Source: Ischnura elegans
Taxonomy: Eukaryota > Arthropoda > Insecta > Odonata > Coenagrionidae
NCBI RefSeq assembly: GCF_921293095.1
Contig: NC_060246.1
Location: 113,626,941-113,690,940 of the forward strand
Direction: 5' to 3'
Length of the DNA: 64,000 nucleotides
Position numbers and translations under genes: made by a program
The notes under the pieces: model-generated
The model's input: only the letters and a program-made list of their open reading frames with translations
What the model was told of the DNA's origin: nothing
The model's database searches: none
Shown here: positions 1 through 11,899 of the stretch, in pieces
Position numbering within the stretch: position 1 is the first letter of the stretch
How the letters are laid out: each line of letters begins with the position of its first letter

Positions 1-521
1 AATAAAGACATATTTAACAAGTAAATCACTATAAATAGCCAGGGAAATATTCTCAACGGTGTAGGCAATTCTACACTCATCAAATCAACCAGTAGACTGA
101 AACAGTAAGCGAATAACGCCATAAATCTGATTATTGAGACATGAAAGCTGAAAAAAGGGTGGTTGATGCCAGCATGGTGGTGGAGCGGATATTATCGGCC
201 TACACCCGTCCAATGATAAGGGTATGACGTCACAGCTCACCCGATGAGAAAGGGGATGATGAAGCATTACCATCACCCGATTGACTGTGCTTAAACATTA
301 CCATGGCAACAGCTAAACAAGAGATCTGCGAGTATCTCTCCTCGAGATGGCTTCCTCCCGTATCTCGACGCGTCGCAACCATGGAAGTCACTGTAGAGGG
401 AGTTAGTGCATTGAAGTGAATTCAGCGGAAGCCTGTTAACCTAAACGGCCGCCAGAGTGATCTACCACCAGTTTTTATTGTTTCCCGAGCGCGTTAAATA
501 AATCGTCTATTTTTTGTAGTT

Positions 522-678
522 AAACTCGGGCTTTCCACCGGGTGATGGTCTCCACTGATTCCGACGTTTCAAAAACCGAGTGGGTTTTGGAAACGTCGGA
601 ATCCATGGAAACCCTCACCCGGTGGACAGCCCACGTTCAACAACAAGATTTCAATCGCCGGGAAACGATGAGATCATA
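522..678. repeat. Palindromic foldback, Penelope-like family (copy 1)
   Basis: Imperfect inverted repeat with arms at about 525-577 and 583-635. Both arms carry the elements CCACCGGGTGA and CCGACGTTTC. The right side continues into an unpaired tail, CGCCGGGAAA followed by GATCAT at 652-677. The same outer sequence (TTTCCACCGG) and the same tail (CGCCGGGAAAA...GATCAT) recur in the foldback at 27243-27473, so the two belong to one family. The GAAACGTC half of a hammerhead-like core is present, but the CTGAGGA half is missing at the palindrome centre. Assignment to Penelope-like elements is inferred from resemblance and was not tested. Confidence 0.7.
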
Positions 679-806
679 GTTCACAATCGTCAATTTTGCT
701 GTAACCCCAGGTTGACAAAGTTGCGTTACTATTATACTAATGAAATAACGTACCCATTTTTATATTTAGGCTCCATCGCGTCGTATCAGAGCACGGAATG
801 TTTCTC

Positions 807-1114
807 GGACTTCCGCTCGGGTTAAAAACTCAATCGTCGCTAACGTTTAGAACGCACGTTGCTCATCGTCCTCAGGGGAGTCTGTTGCAGGGATCGAACG
901 ACCGGTCTTACTTAAAATGCCCAGGATTAAAGCCGGATGTGATTCGTGGATGCACCTAATCAGGCGCCTAATCATTAGTTACATCCACGAATCACATCCG
1001 GCTTGACCCTTGGGCAATCTTATGTAAGCGCCGCTGTTCCATTCCTGAAGACGATGAGCAACGCGCTCTTCCAAACGTTGGCGACGATGTAGTTTTTAAC
1101 CCGATCGGAATTCC
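807..1114. repeat. Large imperfect palindrome with nested perfect hairpin
   Basis: The outer arms, about 807-882 and 1044-1114, are inverted copies of each other. They share TCGGGTTAAAAACT, CATCGTCGC and GTTGCTCATCGTC with scattered mismatches. Inside, 931-952 and 982-1003 form a perfect 22-bp inverted repeat with a 29-nt loop. The right arm contains CTGAAGA followed by CGATGAGC/GCTCTTC pairing and AAACGTT. This is the layout of a degenerate hammerhead core, with the conserved G of GAAA lost. It is probably a second subfamily of the foldback at 522-678. Confidence 0.65.
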
Positions 1115-1119
1115 AAGAG

Positions 1120-3260
1120 CCATCGCATTTACAGATATATTTTTAGATTACACATCAAACAAATTTCTGGTCCCAATCCATAGGTCCTCGCGTATGGCGG
1201 GATCATTTACATGCACCTTCGCCCGCTCATTTAACGCCCTGTCGAATGACCAGAGACGTGACTGGTCAAGGACGAAAGTGATCCGACAGCTGGCAAAACA
1301 ATACAATGTGGCCTAGCTACATCATAATATAAATGATCTATCATCATATTAATTTTATACCGATGCCTTTATACTATCATTTCCGTATTTATAACCTTGT
1401 AAAGAGAGCCCTGGTCCAGAGGAAGGGGGGGCCAGATTGTGGCCTCATCTGGGCCAGGTAAAAGCAATAAATCAAATAAAATCCGACTAATTTTCTTAAT
1501 GTGCCTTGGAAAGGGGTTGTCGAACTGTCATTAGAGAAAATATTGAGTTTTCGTGGCTATATTTCCCATGTAATCCTATGTATTCCTGCTTTTCCCGAGG
1601 TAGAACAATATGGAGGAGTCCTGGCTTCACCTGCTAATGGTAGCAAGATTAGCTATCAACATCTCGAAAAAGTTCGATGGTCTCCACCATCTTTCATTTA
1701 CCAGTTTTGCATACTTGAGCTGAGATATACGAAAAACCGAACCCAACCGCAACTACGTTCAACATGAAAGGATCAGGAATATAGTTCATTGGGCTAAGTG
1801 TCTGAAATCAGGTCTTGAATTTTAAGGAAAAATCTCATCCGTTAAAGCAGACTGGTAGAATAAGCAAATTAAAATATTAGTCCAAACACTATTCAGCGTC
1901 CAAACACAGAATTTTGGATACCTTTAGAGATCCACACTTTGGAATTGAAACTTTCATTGGTGGGGCGGGTATAAGGAGCGCTTGCAGTAAATTTGATGAG
2001 CTGGAATCAATTCACAACTCATTCAATGCACGTTACCTGAAACATCTGAATGAAAGTACCACATAAGCAACCAGCGATTACATTACATTTAATTGTTTAC
2101 AGTCAAACATAAAAATCAAAGTAGGCGCACACCTAAAATTGGGTCACTAAGTAGTTTGATAAGCTCTGCAATATCTCCAAATGTGAGGTGATTTACATAA
2201 GAATAAACAGTTCTCTCCGGTGACTCTCTATCACCTGTCGTTTTTCTAGTTCTTGGATCAAGGCACAAAAAGGATTTTGATTCGCAGAAACTGCGATTAC
2301 AAGCAATAAGCCTCCATTCGGTACATCAGTCTCAAATGTGAAAATTATTTGCTTCCGATCAATTAAAATAGTGCGGACCAAGTAAGAGAATGAAACACAA
2401 AGAATGACGCCAAAGAGAGAGATTTTTCTTCACCATCAAAATATGAATCTCAGAGGCTTACGCATTTGTAAACTTAGTGAGTGCGCAGCTCCTTAGAGGA
2501 ACTGTTCCATAAGTTAGAAAATGTATAAGGCACTTAGTTATAAGATACACTTCAAATCATTTATTTTAATCAGGAAAATGTCGTGACGAAACCATCAGGC
2601 AATATTATTTAAATTAAATTAACAAACGCAAAACTTTTGGTCCCCTTTGATGAATTGCCAGTTTAAAGTCCTCTAATGACACAAGAACCACCGAAGCCAA
2701 AAAATTACTACTAATAAGTACGAAAGCTTGGAAAATCATAAATACCATCATCTATAGCACATATTAATCTGCTTAACTACGATATGTTTTGAGTTATTTT
2801 CACAGTTATTTAGAAATGACGAAATGAGTGAGTAAAAACTTATTATAAATACCCTACCCAATGAGCAATACAACGGGTGAACTGACTATGGACAGCTGGT
2901 CTGAATATTGAGGAGAAATAGATTCAGTGAATTTAGTAAAAGCTGTTAGACAGAAGCAGTTATCAACATAAGCCAACAGTCGTAAAATTGGTTAAACATA
3001 GTTCTCCATTCCGTTTTCCTATTTGCTAGCCTTCTCATATTGAATTATTTCTTCTCTATTGCATCCACAACTACCTATCTTATGTAACTTATTCGGTACC
3101 GCCTTTAGCCCTTCTTCCCAACTGTTGGATATATTTAAAGGCTCCAGGCTTCCTTCGTTAAAGTATATGGCATTCGTTTTAGATTATATACTTATCGAAG
3201 TGTCGTAAAAGTACTGTAGAACACTACTAACATAGCTTTTTAAACGAAGTATTTTCGAGG
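1120..3260. other. No recognisable gene
   Basis: AT-rich sequence with frequent stops in all frames. I see no convincing exon, RNA gene or element boundary. Confidence 0.5.
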
Positions 3261-3404
3261 AACTGAATTGTGGTAAATCGATGACAAGAATAAAGACGGA
3301 GGCTGAAAGTACTCATTTTAATACTCATTCTTCCGACTCCACCCGCATTTTCATCCCCTTTCTCCCGAAATCCGTGCTTGAATCGCTCTCTCCTTGCCAG
3401 CACA

Positions 3405-3650
3405 TTGTCATCTTTAGACGCTCGTCATCCGACCATTCCACAATGCCTCTTCCGAATCTCCACCTCGCATTTCCTTTTCCACGCTGTAACTAACACCGCC
3501 TCCTTCGCATTCTTCTCGTCCACTCCACCATCCCCATTCTTTGCCACATCTCAAAAGCCTCCATCCGGATAATTTCCTCTTTTCCCAAGGACCATATTTC
3601 CGACTGCACAATAGACTATCCTCTAAAAGATCTTGGGGACGGGTCATCAA
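3405..3650 (-). pseudogene. Decayed LINE reverse transcriptase C-terminal fragment
   Basis: On the minus strand, one frame reads IVYCAVGNMVLG then KEEIIRMEAFEMWQRMG, followed by EWTRRMRRR, a stop, and more basic residues. This order matches the region after the RT catalytic domain in many arthropod non-LTR elements. There a hydrophobic V-x-S-x-ALYGSETW-type segment is followed by R-x-EAFEMW-x-W-RRM. The catalytic YADD region is absent, and stops and frame changes break the reading. Two further LINE relics in the window (22004-22260 and 56690-56990) preserve the next downstream part of the same kind of protein. The family assignment is from memory. Confidence 0.45.
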
Positions 3651-3789
3651 CCTTTCCGCTTCCTCCATGCTCAGTTTCCACCATCAAATCTCTGCTCGTA
3701 GCACGTGCTTTCAATCTCAATGCAAATCTAAAAAATATACACTTGCTATCCACCATTTTATAGTGCTTATCTTTCACTGATTATCAGTA

Positions 3790-6700
3790 TGAAGCGGCAG
3801 TTTGCTAATGCATGCCACACTCTCCAACGCCCTCATATCCCTCTACGTATTACCCCAAAAGGGGTGAACCAATTGAAATTGTACCCCGCAGTGTGGTTCA
3901 CGAAAAAATTTAAAGACGATTTTCCAGCCAGGAAACATAACTTTAGCGGTTTTTACTCATTTTCACCTAGTTTAGCCAGAATTACTACAAAACAAAATAA
4001 TTTAACATAATGGGGCTCATCCTATCAAAACATATTGCATGAGTTGAAACATTTGTGAATATGAGGTTCAATGATTCTGGTAGGTAACTGATTTTACGTG
4101 TAAGTAAATCGTTATTCATAGGGTGGAAATATGTTGCTCCTCCGGTGAGTGATTAGGTGATTAACTAATTAATCGATTGACTAGGTGAACTGTGTGTAAT
4201 TTTGGCGATAAAATAGAATGGATGAGGAGAAAATCAACTTTTAAAACACAATGCACATGAGAAATACCTACTAAAAATACATGGAGGCTCAAACAAATGC
4301 GGCAGAAACACCCTAAAGCAGAGAGATTTGAGCTGAACCATATAATATTAATCGAATCGACCGTATAAAAGGATTTCAGTTCAGTACAGAGACGAATGTG
4401 CTCTTAAGTCGGGAAAAAATGTTTTTGCAATTTCTTCTAAAACAATCAATAAGAACTAAATCAAATTATAATAAAGCTACTAATCTCAAGATATAAATTC
4501 TCATGTGTTAAAATTAATATTTTCCCCCAATCGGTCATGTAATGTCTCATTTCAGATGGCCTGAATCGAAATCAGAATGCTCTTAATTTAAAATTAGCAT
4601 TCTATAACAACATTCAGAATTTACCACAGAATAACTTGCAATTCTCCAATTTTTTAATCGTTCAATCGTTCTGCAGTGCATTATGGAAATAGTTCTTCCA
4701 CATCGGCATGCGTAGGTAAGGAAAGAAATAACATTTCACCTCCTACAGCGTGGAAATCAGAACTAGAGCATATTTAGCGGAAGTAATGAAGCAAGGAGTT
4801 GAGAGTGCACAGATCTAAGATAATAATATCTCTTACAATATAATGTAATAATGTCTGGTACAATATACCATAAGCTTGGTAAATGATTGATAACATCAAA
4901 AATCTCAGAATTTATCTATTAAATACACTAAAACTGAGTCATGACTTTTAACAATCATATATCTAGGTAATGTTATCAAACACCCATTATATATAGCCAG
5001 TATAAATTTAAAGTTCCATTTCAAAAATAAATTACAGATGCCAAATCAACTCAAGTCCTTCTCAAATTCCAAGATGGCTTGACATCCACGATACTTTGTC
5101 TGACATTTTATTTCAAATGACCGATTCATAAATTTAATTTTCTTCAATCCACTACTTTATTGCAGAAGTAATTTCAGAAGTTTATCTGTCAAATATTCCC
5201 TTGGTCGTAACAAGTGAAGAGGCTCTAACGTCGGCGTCACTCTCACAAGTAATCCCGCTGGGGTAATAATCATCACGTTTTGGCATATACAGTTGGTGAA
5301 TAGAGATATAACGTTATAAACACATCACAGCTCAGAGTATTAAATTTCCATGTAGCGAAGAAATTTTAGCGTAAGCTAACTCTTATCTATTCTATTTCCT
5401 CTTTGATTTCGGACATAATACATTTTTTAGCAAATGGGAACACTTCAAATGAAAATGCACCTTTGTAAATAAGGATTTGCCTTGGAAATGACTGAAAACT
5501 AGTTGTAAAAAAAATAATTCGTTTTTGAAAGGTTCCTCTTTGAAACCATCTCCTTTCTCTATAGAGATTTACTAAAATCAAGCAGTTCATAGAAGTACGC
5601 ACTGTTTTCTATCTTCTGGTCAAAGGAAGTTAGAATATTATCTCATATAAATTACCTTAACTACAGTCATAATTTGCCCTAACGCTTAGGACAAATTTTA
5701 AAAGAATTCTAACAATAAGTGATTCGCGCATCATTTCCAATAACAAAATTTTCTCAAGTGAAAACTAAGATGAATTACTGGGCTAGCAGTGATTTGATTT
5801 ATTCCGATAAGGAGGTACTGAAACGAACCAAAATTCGAAGTTTTTCCCCGCACTTTCCAATTGTAATGCAGAATGGATGAGGCATAAACGCTTGTGCAAG
5901 AACCACTAATTGTAAGTATTAGAGTATTCAAGAATTCACAAATGAAACCTAACCTAAAGTCACCAGGCACTTCAAATCTGAGACAAACATACAAACGTAA
6001 ACTACGGTTAAATACATTTAATTAAAGCCTCATTTCTGCAAAGATGTCACCTCTACATATCGCGTTGCAGATTTTTTACTTTTTTCACAGATTTTGACAA
6101 TAAACAGCATAAGTTAAGTTTTGGTTCAACTTAGGGAGACGGAAATATAAGGAAATTGTCTACCGTAGTCCGAATTAATGAACGCTGGGGTAGCATAGCT
6201 TTAGAGTAGCTTAAATTCACTCATATTTAAATCGATGCCAGTAGTTCAAAAATAAAACATAGAAAAAATCTTGGAAATCCAATATGCCCCACTATCGATG
6301 TAAGAAACCGTTTAAAATTAATTCCTATTAGAAGAGGGATAACTTTCACGACTCTCTTTAACTACTTATCTATTATATTAAAAAGACTATTTCTCAAAGC
6401 AGACATGAGTTGAATGAAATAAAATAAAAAGCAAACTGGCATTTTCCACTCATGAAAATTTCATCATCATTTAATTAGGTCGTTCCACCAAATTAACTCT
6501 GAAACGACAGCCTTCAGATATGAGTTGAACATATGTGATCTTGATTTTAAACTGTCTGCCAAATATTTGCAAATACACCGTGGAATTTCACCCAAAATAC
6601 CTAATTCCAGCTAAAACTATTCCCTTAGCAATATTGTACAGGCTTTTTGTGGACAAAAATTTACATGAACAAAAAATACGAACACTTGTGAGGCACTCGG

Positions 6701-8080
6701 TGCTACACCACAACTTTCAAAAGTAATTAATGCTCCCAACTATGGGTCAACTACACAACAACTATTTTTGTACCAGAGTTTAATTAGCGTACCAACAGTT
6801 TTCGAGGAATTCATAATGTTCAAATCTCCCATACAATGGAAAGAAATCGAAAAGGTAAGTAGGGAAGCATAAAGAAAAAAATATAAGGGTTTCGAAAGAG
6901 TAAAGCAAGTATGTGCCCTTTTACTAACTTAATTTCACAAGAATTAATTTTTAAGGAAATATACCTATTCCGGCAAAATTAGCAGTGAAATAATTCATGG
7001 ATATAACAGGAACAATACAACCTTAGTTGTGAAACTATATTTGCCTTTTTTGTTGCCCTAGCACACAAAAAAATGGCCACAGAAATCCTTAGGAGTACTT
7101 ACAATTACTTTGAAGTGAAACTCACGCACTTACGAAAACATAATATTCTGTACGCTTTATAACTAGCTTCCATTATATAGAAATAAAGTAAATTAAACCT
7201 ACGCAAATATTATTAATTAATAAGAATTACGGGTTTAAATCTTCCAAAAGTTAGAAATTCATAACACGTTTACCCTCTTCGTAATGCGTTTATGATGTAA
7301 ACTGCGCACAATAACAGCTTACTGAAATTCCAGCTCACAGATAGGTAGTTAAATGAGGGAGTTTTGAGTGGAGTAAAATTACAAATTACAAATGTCCGCA
7401 AGTTCATTGCATTCATCATACAACAATGGTATTACTAAATGTTCACTTCATCCGCACTACAGATTCGCAGGAGCAAAAATTGAAAATACGATTTGTATAT
7501 CCCGATATTAAATTTCCATTATGAGGAAAACGGACACCCATCAAATAATCAACATAGGAACTCGTGGAATACATCAATAAGTTACGCGACGCCATATTCA
7601 GCTCTGAACACACTCAAATAAAAAGGACCGACAGTTTCACGCTTAGATGAAATTTGAAGCGCTAAATCTCACTGTCAAAATACTTTTGTGTGTATCGTGA
7701 ACTACGGGTGACGACAACTGCATCGTGAGATAGTAGCCAGGTATGCTGATGAATCTTCATGAACCGTTAGCGTGAACCAATGAATGGCAACTAGCGTTGA
7801 CCAACAGAATGAACGCTGTTTAGTTACGTTCCCAACAAAAGTGTTGCTCAGTCAACAAGCATCTGAGAAAACCAAACAAAAGATTATCAATTACCAAAAA
7901 TATGTACTAACACATGCAAGATTAAGCGCATTAAATGTCCAAAGGACAAGATAAAGCGTAGCTGATTCGCTTGGTAAAATTAAAACCAAAAGCCATCGGG
8001 ATGAACACAGAGAAAACACGCAGACACGTTGGAGTAGTGTAATAAATAGGAACCATGTAGATCATCTGAAAAGTGCACAA
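3790..8080. other. No recognisable gene
   Basis: AT-rich DNA with only short frames. The small open frames at 5387-5602 and 5731-5994 (minus) and 6535-6726 (plus) show no signature I recognise and no good exon boundaries. Confidence 0.45.
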
Positions 8081-8086
8081 AGCACA

Positions 8087-8627
8087 TTACACAAGTAATC
8101 GTGGAAAACAACAAAAGGAGCCGGTACGTAGTATAGCTGAAAGATTATGACGTAAATCCTCAAATCCAGGTTGACGATTCTGATTCATGAGAACAAACTG
8201 CCGGAAACAGGCTAGTTGCATAAATGTAGCCATGGGGGACAGAGCCGCCTCCCCGAATTTTTTCTCCAATGGTTACTTCCCACGATGCATCGGCTGATGA
8301 GACCACTAACCTAGGGATACCTATTCTCTGACACTCCATTTTTCGATATAGCAACAGTCCATATTGTCCACCAATATCAAACGAAAATATCAACTTTCAG
8401 CTCTCTGCAAGCGAAATATACAGCTGATTTAAACATGTACAGATATGGTTTTCCGATACGTGCGAATCGACAACAAAATATCCAACATAATCAAACCGCA
8501 TATCACCATGGCTCCCCTCGATGTGAATTTCTACCAACGTGCCAGGGGAATGCTTTGGGATCCAGCTAGCCGTCCGAGGTACGGAGAAGCATTTTGATTC
8601 AAGGGGACACGCTACCGCCGGTTCCAA
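8087..8627 (-). other. Reading-frame-rich segment, unassigned
   Basis: Two consecutive minus-strand frames cover this stretch. 8397-8627 encodes a peptide containing GTLVEIHIEGSHGDMRFDYV. 8160-8393 continues almost directly after it with a peptide containing DIGGQYGLLLYRKMECQRIG. Base composition is more GC-rich than the DNA to the left. A plausible splice acceptor (TTTCGCTTGCAG) lies on the minus strand near 8403-8414, between the two frames. I do not recognise the protein. It could be an exon pair, a decayed transposon protein or chance. Confidence 0.2.
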
Positions 8628-8924
8628 TCAGCTCCTGTCGAATGAGCACTTTCGAGGGGTAATGCATGAGTGGCTAACTGATGGAATTTACGCAAAGACG
8701 ACCCGCAACGAACACGCTCGTTTATTATTGGGGGAGCAATTTGGGAGGGGGGGTTGGGCGCTGGCATGCGTTCCCCCTTCCTGTCACTCACTCTGCTGTG
8801 CTCGCCCGCATTTCAATTATGTCCTCATCCCTCTCCACCCCACTCCCCGCCTCATAACCGCACTTCGATCAGCAACTGCTCCCGCCACTTGTCCATACCG
8901 AAGCGCGATAAGCTATTAGCAATT

Positions 8925-9900
8925 TTATCTCCATTGCGCCACCGAGTAACTACTCATCCAATTACACATCTCTCCCCCAAACCCCCTCCCGAGAATTGTT
9001 TCTAAAAAACATCGGTCCAAATGCAAGTGTAATGATCAAACCGTGCCATAAAAGACCTCAGTCCCTCCTCTTGCTTCGTCCACAGCACCCACAACTCGCC
9101 GATCCACCGAGTACCCACTCATTCGACTACACCTGTCCCCACAGAATATTTCTGTGAAATTAATTTGTGCACAACACATTTGCTGCCACTGCAATATTCC
9201 TGCTTTCCATGTGAAACTTTCGTCTCTTCTTCCTATTATTTTTATAAATTGTTGCTTCTTGGTCCTGTGTCATTAACAGACCTTGTTCGTTCCTAAATTC
9301 AGAGAGATTCCCTTCCCCAGAATTGTATCTTTTTTTTATAAATCATTGGACCAAATGCGTGTACACTGATCAACCCCATCCAAAAAGACGCAATTCACTT
9401 ACATTGCGTACAACAATCAAAATTCGGAGAACCACGCTGTACCCACTCATCTAATTACGTCTCTCTCGTTCAATCCCTCTGATGGAATGTATTAAATAAG
9501 GACACGATGGAACAGAATGCGTGTGTTTGGATGAAACCGTATTGAAATAAATTTGCTCTTTTCTTCACTTGCTCCATTTTTAATATTCGCCACTCCCTCA
9601 ATCACTCAGCAGGTGGATCATCATCAAAATACACCTCTCTCCCCATTCCTTCAGTGATATAGATTTAATAAAGTAACATGACGCACAAAATGCGGGTCCA
9701 AAAACCATGACCAGAAAATGGGTTTGTGCCTTCCCTCTTTTTCATCACTTAAAACATTCAAAACTCGCCTATCCAACCAGCATTTTTTTTTAAATTTACT
9801 CTTCACATTACGCCTCTCTCACTCGCCAACTCTTCAGTACTGTATGTATATCTTTTAATAATTTAAATAGATACGACCGCACTGATCTAAACCGATCTAG
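8925..9900. repeat. Decayed tandem array, period about 165 bp
   Basis: The same ordered landmarks recur. The first is an element like GTACCCACTCATC-AATTAC near 8946, 9112 and 9438. More diverged versions sit near 9612 and 9775. It is followed each time by a CTCTC/CCC stretch, an AATTGT/TTAATAA box, GG(A/T)CCAAATGCG(T) and TGATCAAACC. Landmark spacing is about 166, 327, 173 and 168 bp. The 327 gap contains another partial unit (9300-9375, with CCAGAATTGTATC and GGACCAAATGCGTG). That gives roughly six units. Copies are strongly diverged, so the array is old. Confidence 0.65.
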
Positions 9901-9982
9901 ACTTCACCGACATCACCTACAAATCTCCGAACCTAAATTATCCTCCACTGAGCAGTAAGGTATTCATTCGTTGACAGTAGTA

Positions 9983-10268
9983 ACCTCTCGGCTTGATGGG
10001 TAAATTTATGAAATTTGCTAACAATAAAAATACGGCTTTATTGGGCGAGATTAGGACGAGAAAGCCCAATTTTCCATCTAATTCCCGCACAGTAACTAAA
10101 GAGCTATGACTACGAAACTCCAATGATTAAAGACCGACCATGGTTACGACGTGTCACGTCATCTTCAGGGATAGTCACCGGTACAAAACACACAGTTATG
10201 AACAGAATGCACATTATACTTATGCATAACTGTGAGTTCTGTTCCTGGATTAATCCCTGATGATGATG
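9983..10268. repeat. Direct repeat unit A (pair with 11080-11364)
   Basis: About 286 bp, nearly identical to 11080-11364, with only a few substitutions such as CTCTCGGCTTG versus CTCTCAGCTTG. Similarity starts at ACCTCTC and ends at CCTGATGATGAT. The minus strand has an open frame of 61 codons in unit A and 77 in unit B because the same sequence is repeated. I do not regard it as a gene. Confidence 0.85.
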
Positions 10269-10326
10269 TGCCACGTCAAGCCCATGATCGGACGAATAAA
10301 TCATGAGGAATTACGAAGTCATAGCA
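10103..10326. repeat. Palindrome with hammerhead-like arm
   Basis: The arms GCTATGACTACG...CATCTTCAGGGA and CCCTGATGATGATG...CGAAGTCATAGC are imperfect inverted copies of about 75 bp. An inner hairpin is formed by CACAGTTATG (10191-10200) and CATAACTGTG (10226-10235). The left arm read on the minus strand contains CTGAAGA, then a GACGT/ACGTC stem, then GTAACCATGGTC. This is a hammerhead-type core with one substitution in GAAA. The right arm holds a more degraded version on the plus strand (CTGATGA...CATGATC). Unit B of the direct repeat stops at the palindrome's inner part and lacks the full right arm. Confidence 0.65.
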
Positions 10327-10539
10327 TTCTCAGCCGTTCTATTCCTTCGACGAGCACATGCCCATGCAGGTAAAAGCATACAACACAGCGCGAACTCCCT
10401 TGCGCCATTTGTGGCGAAAAAAATACAAGGCCCTCCAATGCCTCCCTCACCGTAACTCGCCACATTTTACCGTGGGACAAATTAACACGAAAACCACGGC
10501 GGCAGCAGCGGTAGCGCAGCCTTCAATTGATCGACCCAA

Positions 10540-10880
10540 CTACAGCCGTCCCACCCCGCTGCCCCCCCTCCTAAAGACACACACACAAGAGGGTACAGCC
10601 TCCCCTCCCCCGCCACACCCCCTCTTTCCCCCACCCCCCCAGAGCAGGGTCGCACATCGATCCGAGGGCCTCAGAGCGCCGAGAGAGAGAGAAGGATACA
10701 GAGGAGGAGGGGGAGGGGAGAAAGGGGGGGGGCGCACAGCATGGCCGGCACGGCAACACACCCACCCTGCCACCCCTTTCCCCCTGGAAAACCCAAACTC
10801 CCCTCTAGTAAGAGGGCCGCGTAGGGGGGCGGAGGGAGGGGTATAGGAGTTCGCCCCGAAAGATCAAGAGCGGCCCTACG
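10540..10880. other. GC-rich low-complexity stretch
   Basis: C-runs and CA repeats at 10556-10640 are followed by AG/G-rich DNA (10675-10735) and then GC-rich, CpG-containing sequence to about 10870. Overlapping frames open on both strands only because of the base composition. It could be a CpG-rich regulatory segment. No promoter motif is clear. Confidence 0.5.
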
Positions 10881-10964
10881 GAGCTCGGGGGCCAATGTTT
10901 CAAAAGCAGTGCACAAGCGACGTGGCGCCGATGAAATATTAGTGGTTTTGCCGGAGGATATTAC

Positions 10965-11090
10965 GTAAATAATAATAATAATAATATTATACAACAATTG
11001 CCATGACAAAAAAATCCCCTGAACGGGAACCGAACCACGGACCTTTGGCTTTCCGGGTCAATGCGCAGACCACTACGCTACCTCTCAGCT
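10965..11090 (-). mobile_element. tRNA-derived SINE
   Basis: Read on the minus strand, the sequence has a box A-like TAGCGTAGTGG near 11069-11079 and a box B-like GGTTCGGTTCC near 11028-11038. These are spaced as in tRNA genes and are followed by a short body and an (ATT)n tail at about 10970-10989. The anticodon-loop region does not fold into a clean functional tRNA, so this is a SINE or tRNA relic and not a tRNA gene. Its 5' end abuts direct-repeat unit B. Confidence 0.6.
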
Positions 11091-11364
11091 TGATGGGTAA
11101 ATTTATGAAATTTGCTAACAATAAAAATACGGCTTTATTGGGCGAGATTAGGACGAGAAAGCCCAATTTTCCATCTAATTCCCGCACAGTAACTAAAGAG
11201 CTATGACTACGAAACTCCAATGATTAAAGACCGACCATGGTTACGACGTGTCACGTCATCTTCAGGGATAGCCACCGGTACAAAACACACAGTTATGAAC
11301 AGAATGCACATTATACTTATGCATAACTGTGAGTTCTGTTCCTGGATTAATCCCTGATGATGAT
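11080..11364. repeat. Direct repeat unit B
   Basis: Second copy of the 286-bp unit described at 9983-10268, about 1.1 kb away in the same orientation. It ends at CCTGATGATGAT, after which the sequence differs from unit A. So only half of the palindrome is present here. Confidence 0.85.
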
Positions 11365-11499
11365 CCAGGTTCTTTAATTCTCATGGAAATTATACCGAGG
11401 CTCATGGTACTAGGTGTTAGGCCTTCGCGGTCCATCAAGGATGGCAACGCGAGGGAGAAAGGATTTCCAAGAAGTCACAACCGGATGAGAGCCTCAAAC

Positions 11500-11755
11500 C
11501 TGCGCTAAAGCCGCGCAAAGCGGTATGTGTCATATTTCTAACCCTGCCGCGTGAACGGCGGTGAAATATACAGCAATTGCCACGAGAAAAAAATTCTATA
11601 ATAATATAAAGAAATAATATTATTAATTTCTACAAAGCTAAAAGACTCCCACAACAACTAGCATTTTGGTGTAGACGAAACATATATCAAACCGCCCATG
11701 CCCCGGGCACCCAGGCGGGACTCAAACCCGCCGCCACCTAGCCCGACACAATATT
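11500..11755 (-). mobile_element. SINE fragments with box B
   Basis: On the minus strand, 11700-11755 contains a box B-like GGTTTGAGTCCCG followed by CCTGGGTGCCC. The body then runs to an AT-rich (TAA/ATT) tail at about 11610-11630. A second SINE end lies at 11570-11600. It shares CAATTGCCA(T/C)GA(C/G)AAAAAAAT with the 3' part of the SINE at 10965-11090. Box A is not clear. Confidence 0.45.
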
Positions 11756-11899
11756 TCCAAGAAAACTTGATTATTTTCTCTGCGGATAAAATACTTTTTT
11801 CTACCTGGAAACTTCTTTTTTAGCAAAATGAACTTCCACAAAAAAGACGCCATAAGACGATTTTCTCTGATATTTCTCCAATATCCTAGGTTGGTTTCA

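Noticed and set aside
10358..11009. Overlapping frames of up to 162 codons
   Set aside because: They cross C-runs, CA repeats and GA repeats and translate to Pro/Gly/Arg-rich peptides.
11022..11090. Functional tRNA gene
   Set aside because: Box A- and box B-like strings are present, but the anticodon and T arms do not pair properly and an (ATT)n tail follows, so it is a SINE.
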